Shown: positions 7,602 to 13,327 of the stretch, piece by piece
Numbering within the stretch: position 1 is the first letter of the stretch
Layout of the letters: each line of letters begins with the position of its first letter
Source: Candidatus Humimicrobium oleiphilum
GTDB taxonomy: Bacteria; Actinomycetota; Humimicrobiia; Humimicrobiales; Humimicrobiaceae
Assembly (NCBI GenBank): GCA_002304935.1
Contig: DBPS01000045.1
Location: forward strand, 255-14,148
Length of the DNA: 13,894 bases
Reading direction: 5' to 3'
Program-made: the position numbers and the translations under genes
The notes under the pieces: model-generated
Database searches by the model: none
Told to the model about the DNA's origin: nothing
Seen by the model: only the letters and a program-made list of their open reading frames with translations

Positions 7602-8027
7602 ATGAATATTGAAGGCTATGATTTTCCGGATGAACTTTATTATGAAAAAAACCATTTCTGGGCAAAAATACTTGATGACGGAAATGTGCTTTTCGGAGCA
7701 ACTGATTACTTTCAGAAAATGGCTGGTGAAGTAGTTTATATCGAACTTCCTTCTGTCGGCTTTAAAACAGAGCAAAGCAAATCTGTTTCAAGCCTTGAAT
7801 CAGGCAAGTGGGTAGGAAGAGTTTTTGCTCCTTTTTCAGGAGAGATAATTGAAGTAAATACTGAGCTGGATGATTCACCCGAGCTTATAAATGAATCATG
7901 TTATCAGGATGGATGGATTGGAAAAATAAAACCATCAAATAAAGAAGCGGAAACAGCAAATCTTTATAAGACAGGCCCTGATTTTGAAAAGTTCATTAAA
8001 GAAGAGATAGCTAAAAATGCAAAATAA
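7602..8027 (+). CDS. gcvH: Glycine cleavage H-like lipoyl carrier protein
   Basis: 141 residues with a complete H-protein/lipoyl fold. Seen: FGATDYFQKMAGEVVYIELP, the lipoylation loop LESGKWVGRVFAPFSGEI with Lys69 where standard H proteins have ESVK, and DDSPELINESCYQDGWIGKIK. The gene has one of the strongest ribosome binding sites in the window, AAAGGAGG at 7586-7593 with 8-base spacing. No glycine decarboxylase P or T genes are near. Instead it sits between a GlcF-type Fe-S oxidase subunit and a corrinoid activation protein. Two readings: it serves a glycine cleavage or reductase pathway encoded elsewhere, or it is a dedicated lipoyl redox carrier for the CCG-domain protein upstream, as lipoate-binding proteins do for Hdr-like sulfur oxidation complexes. 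The second is inference. The C-terminal 25 residues are charged and not typical of GcvH. Confidence 0.9.
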   Translation: MNIEGYDFPDELYYEKNHFWAKILDDGNVLFGATDYFQKMAGEVVYIELPSVGFKTEQSKSVSSLESGKWVGRVFAPFSGEIIEVNTELDDSPELINESCYQDGWIGKIKPSNKEAETANLYKTGPDFEKFIKEEIAKNAK

Positions 8028-9885
8028 GAAAATGATAATAGAGGTTGAGCCAATAGGTAAAAGGTTTAATCTTGACAAGCCTGCAAATATGCTGGATGCG
8101 ATAAGAAGTGCAGGTATTGGAATAAAGTCAGTCTGCTCAGGTAAGGGAACATGTGGAAAGTGCAGAATAATAATAACGGAAGGCACTATGCCTGCTCCTA
8201 CGGATTCCGAGAACAGGGTTCTGGCAAAGGATGAGATCGCGCACGGAGTAAGACTTGCCTGTCAGCATGAATTTAAAGAAAATACCTCTATATACATACC
8301 AGCTTCTTCTTTAAGCGAAGAGCAGAAGCTTCAGATAAGCGGCCAGGAAATAAGAATAGAAACGCAGCAGATAGTAAAAAAATATTTTTTAAAACTTGAA
8401 AAAGCAACCCTTGAAGATGTAAAAGCTGACTTTAACAGAATAAGGGACAGCCTGCTATCGTTATATTCTGTAAAAGCTGATAGCATCGATTTTGAAGTCC
8501 TGAAGAAAATGCCGGAAATAATCCGGAAAAACAAATGGGAGATTACTGCAATCGTAAGAAAAAACGAGATAGTAAATATTGAGCCAGGTGATACTACTGA
8601 TAAGAATTATGGAATAGCTATTGACCTGGGAACCACGAAGATCGCCGCTCTTCTTGTTGATTTGATAACGGGGAATACAGTTGATAAAAGAGGCGTGATG
8701 AATCCCCAGATAAGTTATGGCGAAGATGTAATGAGCAGGATTAATTTTGCTTCTGAAAGTGCTGAAAATCTTATTAAAATAAAAAAAGCAGTAACTGATT
8801 CCATTAATTCCCTTATAGATGAACTTTGCAGAAATAACGGCCTGGAAAGCAGCGATATTTTAGAAGTAACACTGGTTGGAAATACAGCTATGCATCATCT
8901 TTTTATGGGACTTCCCGTAAAACAGCTGGGACTTTCACCTTTTCCAGCCTTAACGAGTGATTCCCTGGAAGTAAAGGCACGGGAACTTGATATAAAGATT
9001 TCAACCGGAGGCTATATTTATCTGATTCCTGTAGTCGCAGGCTTTATAGGTTCAGATCTTATTGCAATGGTTCTGGCGACCGGCCTGAATGAGATGGAAG
9101 GAAATTGCATAGGTATTGATATCGGGACAAATACAGAAATAGCTCTGGTTTCCAAAGGAAAGCTTTACAGCGTTTCAACAGCATCCGGCCCTGCTTTTGA
9201 AGGAGCACACATAAGATATGGCATGAGAGCTGCTCCAGGGGCTATAGAAAGGGTGATTATAAATGGTAATGATTGCAAACCCATAATCCAGACTATTGAA
9301 GATAAGGAGCCGGTAGGAATATGCGGTTCGGGGATCCTGGATGCGGTCGCAGAGCTTTTAAAAACAGGAATAATTAACAGCCATGGCAGATTTGACAAAG
9401 AAAGCAGGTGCGTCTGTGTTGACAGCCTTGGAAATGTTCAGTATATTCTTTTAGCCGATTATCATAATAATAACGAAGGACTCTGTCCGCCGGAGGATCT
9501 GATATCTATTAACCAGAAGGATATAGTTGAAATCCAGCTTGCAAAGGGAGCAATGCGTACGGGCATAGAGATACTTCTTGAACATGCTGATATAACTTTC
9601 AATGATCTTGATAAAATAATAATAGCAGGAGCATTCGGTTCTTATATAGATCCAAAAAATGTAATTAATATCGGGATGTTTCCAAATGTTCCATTAAAGA
9701 AAATAAGCCAGGTAGGGAATGCCGCCAGCATAGGAGCAAAAATGGTACTGATTTCAGAGAAACAAAGAAAAATAGCAGAAGATATCGGAAGAAAAATCAA
9801 ATACCTCGAACTTACTGTTTTCCCTTCATTTTCTGACCATTTTGCGCAGAGTGTCCAGTTTCCGAAATCAGAGGAAATAATCTAA
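8017..9885 (+). CDS. ramA: RamA/RACo-like ATP-dependent corrinoid activation protein
   Basis: 622 residues. These proteins reduce inactive Co(II) corrinoid on methyltransferase partners back to Co(I) at the cost of ATP. The N-terminal [2Fe-2S] ferredoxin domain has Cys40, 46, 49 and 82 (CSGKGTCGKC and LACQ). After a linker (about 95-195) comes an ASKHA ATPase region: AIDLGTTKIA (203-207 is the first phosphate loop), IGIDIGTNTEIAL (second), GICGSGILDA, and IIIAGAFGSYID (adenosine motif). This is the domain order of RACo and RamA. The ATG overlaps the end of the H-like gene by 11 bases, so the two are probably translationally coupled; ATG 8032 is an alternative start. No corrinoid protein or methyltransferase is in the window, so its client is unknown. 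A role for a B12 enzyme of the BMC pathway is possible but unproven. Confidence 0.9.
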   Translation: MQNKKMIIEVEPIGKRFNLDKPANMLDAIRSAGIGIKSVCSGKGTCGKCRIIITEGTMPAPTDSENRVLAKDEIAHGVRLACQHEFKENTSIYIPASSLSEEQKLQISGQEIRIETQQIVKKYFLKLEKATLEDVKADFNRIRDSLLSLYSVKADSIDFEVLKKMPEIIRKNKWEITAIVRKNEIVNIEPGDTTDKNYGIAIDLGTTKIAALLVDLITGNTVDKRGVMNPQISYGEDVMSRINFASESAENLIKIKKAVTDSINSLIDELCRNNGLESSDILEVTLVGNTAMHHLFMGLPVKQLGLSPFPALTSDSLEVKARELDIKISTGGYIYLIPVVAGFIGSDLIAMVLATGLNEMEGNCIGIDIGTNTEIALVSKGKLYSVSTASGPAFEGAHIRYGMRAAPGAIERVIINGNDCKPIIQTIEDKEPVGICGSGILDAVAELLKTGIINSHGRFDKESRCVCVDSLGNVQYILLADYHNNNEGLCPPEDLISINQKDIVEIQLAKGAMRTGIEILLEHADITFNDLDKIIIAGAFGSYIDPKNVINIGMFPNVPLKKISQVGNAASIGAKMVLISEKQRKIAEDIGRKIKYLELTVFPSFSDHFAQSVQFPKSEEII

Positions 9886-9919
9886 AGGCAGATTAAAATA
9901 ATAATAAAGAAAGGCAGTT

Positions 9920-10747
9920 TTGAATCGGGATAATTTTAGAAATAAAAAAAAGTTATTTATAAAAATTTTTCTACCTGTGATGGTGGTATTTTTTTTATTA
10001 ACTATCTTTACAGGCTATGGTTGTAAAAAAACAGAGAAAATAAATAATGCAGGCGAAGCATCTTCATCACAGACAAGCACAACCGTTTTCAGTAAATTTT
10101 TAAATGTCGGCATCGATGCGACCCTTCCCCCATTCGCATATCTGCAGGGTGAAGAAATAGTAGGATTAGACGTAGATCTTGCGGCAGAGATAGCATTAAG
10201 ACTTGAAAAAGAATTAAAAATAACCCAGATATCCTATAGTGAGATTTACGAAAAAATAAATGAACCTGAAATTGATATAATAATATCGGCAATAATTCCA
10301 AATCAGGAAAAATCAAAGACAACTGATTTTTCTGATCCTTATTATACTCTTGAATATACATTGATTACGCTTACAACAAGCAAGCTGACAATAGGCAAAG
10401 ATTTTACTTCAAAAAAAATAGGAATGATAAAATCTGAAATTGAAAACCTTGAACCTGATTTTCTGCTAAACTACAGTATTAGCAAATATGATGATGCCGT
10501 TGCACTTATAAATGCTTTAAAATCCCAGGAAGTGGATGGTATACTTATCTCTGCACCTATCGGAATAAGAATTTTAAAAGATGATCCTGTCTCCTACAAA
10601 TATATAGAGAAAATAAAATCAAAAGCAAGCTACTCTATAGTTATAAAAAAAGGGACAGGGCTGACTGAAAGAATCAATGAAATACTTAAAGATATAAATG
10701 CTGACGGGACTTTCCAGGAGATTTATGATAACTGGCTCAGGGAGTAA
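9920..10747 (+). CDS. Family 3 (amino-acid type) ABC solute-binding lipoprotein
   Basis: 275 residues, about the usual size for family 3 binding proteins. The start is TTG, 34 bases after ramA, behind AAAGG. A basic N terminus and hydrophobic stretch (12-31) end in TGYGC with Cys35 as the likely lipid-modified residue, although the lipobox lacks the usual Leu at -3. A Ser/Thr/Asn-rich spacer follows, then the binding domain: NVGIDATLPPFAYLQGEEIVGLDVDLAAEIA, shown here only as a family signature, with DIIISAI and TDFSDPYYTLEY, and a C-terminal TGLTERINEILKDINADG and YDNWL. It should capture a small polar ligand outside the membrane. No permease or ATPase gene follows, so it is an orphan within the window. 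Close spacing and the terminator after it suggest it ends the operon. Its ligand might be the pathway substrate. Confidence 0.88.
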   Translation: MNRDNFRNKKKLFIKIFLPVMVVFFLLTIFTGYGCKKTEKINNAGEASSSQTSTTVFSKFLNVGIDATLPPFAYLQGEEIVGLDVDLAAEIALRLEKELKITQISYSEIYEKINEPEIDIIISAIIPNQEKSKTTDFSDPYYTLEYTLITLTTSKLTIGKDFTSKKIGMIKSEIENLEPDFLLNYSISKYDDAVALINALKSQEVDGILISAPIGIRILKDDPVSYKYIEKIKSKASYSIVIKKGTGLTERINEILKDINADGTFQEIYDNWLRE

Positions 10748-10846
10748 CAGGAACAAGCAAAAGACATAAAAATTATATTAGAAATATTTTTAATTAAATG
10801 ATAAAAGATTATTGAAATAAAAATAAAAGTTATGTAATATAATTTT

Positions 10847-10899
10847 TGGAGTAAGTCAATGCAGGCGTCCAATTCACGAATACTTACTCCACTTTTTTT
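10847..10899 (+). terminator. Intrinsic terminator after the solute-binding protein gene, with an unusually large loop
   Basis: TGGAGTAAGT (10847-10856) pairs perfectly with ACTTACTCCA (10882-10891), followed by C and seven T (10893-10899). The 25-base loop is large for a terminator and contains GCAGGCGTCC. This probably ends the transcript of the enzyme block. From 10900 to 11060 the sequence is very AT-rich and I see no gene or clear site in it. Confidence 0.75.
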
Positions 10900-11060
10900 G
10901 ACGGGTATTTTAAAGATTTATTCTTTTTCTAATTATTCTTCTGATTTTGGATATTCGAAAAAATACAATTTAAGAATCTGCAGAATTTATTATCTCTGAT
11001 TTTGATTTAAAATCTGTACGAGAATTTGTTAAAGTAATATAATAAATTTATAAAAAATAT

Positions 11061-11090
11061 TTGCAATTTAAATATTTTTAATTATATAAT
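11061..11090 (+). promoter_or_regulatory. Sigma-70-type promoter for the first surface protein gene
   Basis: TTGCAA (11061-11066), an 18-base spacer and a perfect TATAAT (11085-11090). Predicted transcription start is near 11097, giving a leader of about 187 bases before the ATG at 11284. The region is AT-rich, so chance matches are possible, but position relative to the structured leader supports it. Confidence 0.55.
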
Positions 11091-11096
11091 TACTTT

Positions 11097-11121
11097 CAAC
11101 AAATATTTTACGTATTTGTTG
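11097..11121 (+). other. Perfect 9-bp inverted repeat at the predicted transcript 5' end
   Basis: CAACAAATA (11097-11105) and TATTTGTTG (11113-11121) are exact inverse complements around a 7-base loop. It starts where transcription from the 11061-11090 promoter should start, so it could be a 5' stabilising hairpin or a repressor site. The second leader has no counterpart. Confidence 0.5.
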
Positions 11122-11146
11122 TTTGCAAATTACATATAAGTAAAGA

Positions 11147-11222
11147 TTTTAGGCGCGAAGATGCTTTTCTCAAGTTTGGACGCTGAGAGGAAAGTGGAGC
11201 GAGTGGCGTAACCGACTAAAAC
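11147..11222 (+). promoter_or_regulatory. Structured leader RNA, copy 1 (putative riboswitch-like element)
   Basis: This leader is repeated upstream of the second surface gene with 70 of 75 positions identical. Pairing seen: an outer helix TTTTAG (11147-11152) with CTAAAA (11216-11221); an inner hairpin CTTTTCTC (11164-11171) with GAGGAAAG (11187-11194); and loop ACGC (11180-11183), which can pair with GCGT (11206-11209) as a pseudoknot, or CGC (11154-11156) with GCG (11206-11208). The 3' side of the outer helix is part of the terminator's 5' arm, so the two structures exclude each other; a stabilised outer helix would permit transcription. I do not recognise a known riboswitch class in it. 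Confidence 0.7.
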
Positions 11223-11253
11223 CGTGATTGGTTTAAGTCGGTTTTTTGTTTTT
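11211..11253 (+). terminator. Leader terminator, copy 1
   Basis: CCGACTAAAACC (11212-11223) pairs with GGTTTAAGTCGG (11230-11241) with one A-A mismatch and a 6-base loop, followed by a T-rich run to 11253. It lies in the leader 31 bases before the start codon, so it is an attenuator and not the end of an upstream gene. Confidence 0.8.
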
Positions 11254-11283
11254 AATATTACAATTTCATTTTAGGAGGTTGAA

Positions 11284-12795
11284 ATGAAAAAGACGCTTAA
11301 AAAGGTATTATATGCATTATCCACAATTTTTATTGTTTGTGGAATGCTGATGATAATGCCGGGTCCATTATTTGGTGGACCAAACGAAAAATTGTCAGAT
11401 TTATTAGTAGACGGAGTTTCTATTTCAGGATTTAATGAAAATACATATGTGTATAATATAGAACTTCCTTTTGGTACCACAACTCCGCCAACAGTTAGCG
11501 CAGTGGCAAAAAAAACTGATAATCTAATTAATTACACGCAGGCAACTAGTTTGCCAGGTACAGCTACAGTAGTATCAACAAATAAAGATGGTAACAAACC
11601 TGAAACATATACTGTAAATTTCACAGTTGCGGCTGATACTTCCGGAGGAACCAGCTATACAATTACAGCTTCTGCAGGGACTGGTGGAACAATATCTCCG
11701 TCAGGAAGTGTCAGTGTTAATAGTGGCAATAATCAGACATTTAACATAAGTGCCAACCCTAGTTATTCTATATCAGATGTAAAAGTTGACGGAACATCAC
11801 AGGGTGCTATAACAACATATGAATTTGAAAATGTGACAGACGATCATACTATTGAGGCTGAATTTGTTCATAATGGTGGCGGCTCAGGGGGAGGCGGAGC
11901 AACCGATATAGTACCTACTGGTGGTGCATGTGCTGGCGGTTCTTTATTTGAAGGTAATTTTGATGTAGGAAATCTTACTTCAGGTCTTAGCGGTTTTAAA
12001 ATTGACTATAACCCAAGTTTAGGCGATTATCCTGCAGATAATCCTGTTATTACTATTACTGAAAAGATAGGTGATTATGGTATAAAATGGCAGGTTTATG
12101 ATCCTTCAGTTACTGTTTATGTAGTTGGAATGAAGGGTGGAACAAATGCTAATGTATACTATTATTCTTCCGGTGCAACAAGCGGAACAAACTGCACATT
12201 AATAAATCCAAATAATAATACGAATTATGGAATTAGTCATATCGTTTTTGGATACACTACTGTAACTCCGCAGACAGGTTCAATTACAGTTAACAAGTCA
12301 GGACTTGTTGGTTCTGATGTAGCTATATTCACACTTACAGGTCCAACCGGTCAGGTAGACCCAGTGGTAACAGTTGACAATAACGATGCTGATGCAACAT
12401 ATCCATCAAGCTATACATGGGGAAGTCTGCCATTCGGTTCATACACATTAACCGAGACTTACCCTGCAACAGGAAATACTTATACATATACAAACAATCT
12501 GGGCACAGATCCCATAGTTGTTGATGGTGCTGAGACAGTCAATGTAGTAAATACACAGGATACGACTACAACAACCGGAGGAGGAACAACCACTACCACA
12601 ACAACTACAACTGTTTTGACTGTTCTGGGAATACAGGAAGAAGGTCAAATAGAGGTTCTTGGAATACAGGATCTTCCGTATACCGGCCAGAACACCGGGT
12701 TGTTTGTAATGGGTTCATTATTAATTCTTGCAGGTGCATCAATTATGGCTTACCTGATAATGAAAAGAAGGAAAAGTATAGCAGACAAATCATAG
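11284..12795 (+). CDS. LPxTG-anchored multidomain surface protein with CnaB-type isopeptide domain
   Basis: 503 residues, exported and probably attached to the cell wall by a sortase. Layout: signal peptide (about 1-31); a cadherin-like beta-sandwich domain starting LSDLLVDGVSISGF (about 37-116); an InlB B-repeat-like domain (about 124-196) with GGTISPSG and YSISDVKVDG; a Gly-rich linker; a domain (about 218-324) shared with the next gene, including VYVVGMKGGTNANVYYY and GISHIVFGY; a prealbumin/CnaB-like domain (about 331-425) with candidate isopeptide residues Lys338, Glu391 and Asn423; a Thr/Gly-rich stalk; and LPYTG (464-468), a hydrophobic helix and KRRK. AGGAGG at 11273-11278 fixes the ATG. 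It has its own promoter and attenuated leader. Adhesion or surface-layer roles are plausible; no ligand can be named. No sortase gene is in the window. Confidence 0.9.
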   Translation: MKKTLKKVLYALSTIFIVCGMLMIMPGPLFGGPNEKLSDLLVDGVSISGFNENTYVYNIELPFGTTTPPTVSAVAKKTDNLINYTQATSLPGTATVVSTNKDGNKPETYTVNFTVAADTSGGTSYTITASAGTGGTISPSGSVSVNSGNNQTFNISANPSYSISDVKVDGTSQGAITTYEFENVTDDHTIEAEFVHNGGGSGGGGATDIVPTGGACAGGSLFEGNFDVGNLTSGLSGFKIDYNPSLGDYPADNPVITITEKIGDYGIKWQVYDPSVTVYVVGMKGGTNANVYYYSSGATSGTNCTLINPNNNTNYGISHIVFGYTTVTPQTGSITVNKSGLVGSDVAIFTLTGPTGQVDPVVTVDNNDADATYPSSYTWGSLPFGSYTLTETYPATGNTYTYTNNLGTDPIVVDGAETVNVVNTQDTTTTTGGGTTTTTTTTTVLTVLGIQEEGQIEVLGIQDLPYTGQNTGLFVMGSLLILAGASIMAYLIMKRRKSIADKS

Positions 12796-12805
12796 CTTTA
12801 TAAAT

Positions 12806-12865
12806 CAGATTGGTACTTATTACAGCCCCAAAGGATCGTAAGCTTTAAAAAAGGACTGTAATCTG
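12806..12865 (+). other. Imperfect stem in the 3' untranslated region of the first surface gene
   Basis: CAGATT (12806-12811) and ACAG (12822-12825) are together complementary to the continuous CTGTAATCTG (12856-12865), leaving a 10-base bulge on one side and a 30-base loop. It lies between the stop codon and the terminator. It may be only a 3' end structure or could be a processed RNA; evidence is limited to base pairing. Confidence 0.3.
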
Positions 12866-12885
12866 AAAAATAAAAATTAAATATT

Positions 12886-12921
12886 GTGGAGGGAATGAAA
12901 GATTTCCCTCCACTTTTTTTT
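12886..12921 (+). terminator. Strong intrinsic terminator after the first surface protein gene
   Basis: GTGGAGGGAA (12886-12895) pairs perfectly with TTCCCTCCAC (12904-12913) around an 8-base loop, followed by eight T. It ends the first surface gene transcript, so the second copy needs its own promoter. From 12922 to 13123 the sequence is almost entirely A and T, with no gene visible. Confidence 0.88.
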
Positions 12922-13123
12922 GCGGAAAATAATGTTTTTATAGCTGAATTTATCAAAATATGTAATATTTATATACTAGTCTTATAATAGTAATAATACA
13001 TATATATAATATTATATATATTTTTATATTTTTACATTATTATATATTAGTATATTTACATTAATGCATATATGTGTATAATAATTAATATTATAAATTT
13101 TATAAATAATTATAATAAAGTTA

Positions 13124-13152
13124 TTGACAAATACTCATAAAATCTGTATATT
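13124..13152 (+). promoter_or_regulatory. Sigma-70-type promoter for the second surface protein gene
   Basis: A perfect TTGACA (13124-13129), a 17-base spacer and TATATT (13147-13152). Predicted start is near 13159, about 23 bases before the conserved leader element. Confidence 0.75.
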
Positions 13153-13181
13153 TCTCTTTAAGATTTGAAAATTAAATAAGA

Positions 13182-13256
13182 TTTAGGCGCATTGATGCTT
13201 TTCTCAAGTTTGGACGCTGAGAGAAAAGTGGAGCGAGTAGCGTAACCGACTAAAAC
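13182..13256 (+). promoter_or_regulatory. Structured leader RNA, copy 2 (putative riboswitch-like element)
   Basis: Same element as at 11147-11222. The outer helix is TTTAG (13182-13186) with CTAAA (13250-13254), the hairpin is CTTTTCTC (13198-13205) with GAGAAAAG (13221-13228), and loop ACGC (13214-13217) can pair with GCGT (13240-13243). Of the five differences from copy 1, the one inside the hairpin changes a G-U pair to A-U and keeps pairing; three fall in the spacer after GGCGC and one at 13239. The flanking promoter and AT-rich sequence are not conserved, so the 75-base core appears to be under selection. Confidence 0.7.
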
Positions 13257-13294
13257 TAATAAAGTAGTTTTTTTAGTCGGTTTTTTTGTTTTTT
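13246..13294 (+). terminator. Leader terminator, copy 2
   Basis: CCGACTAAAACTA (13246-13258) pairs with TAGTTTTTTTAGTCGG (13265-13280) with three bulged T, followed by a T-rich run to 13294. The loop-proximal part differs from copy 1 yet still pairs, which supports a real terminator. Its 5' arm overlaps the conserved leader core. Confidence 0.8.
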
Positions 13295-13327
13295 AAGCAA
13301 TAAAATTTTTATTTAAGGGAGGATAAA

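Noticed and set aside
7602..8027. H-like gene as proof of a glycine cleavage operon
   Set aside because: No P-, T- or L-protein genes are adjacent, so the local context does not support that role.
11148..11222. Leader as a TPP riboswitch, because it contains CTGAGAG
   Set aside because: The other conserved TPP segments are absent and the helix layout differs; the string is part of the hairpin's 3' side.
11148..11222. Leader as a c-di-GMP-I (GEMM) riboswitch, because of GGACGC and GTAACCGAC
   Set aside because: The GCAAACC-type segment, the second hairpin and the three-way junction of that class are not there. A covariance search would settle it, and I could not run one.
12960..13120. Many short AT palindromes as an origin or mobile element end
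   Set aside because: Nearly pure A/T sequence gives such palindromes by chance; there are no direct target duplications, transposase or iterons.
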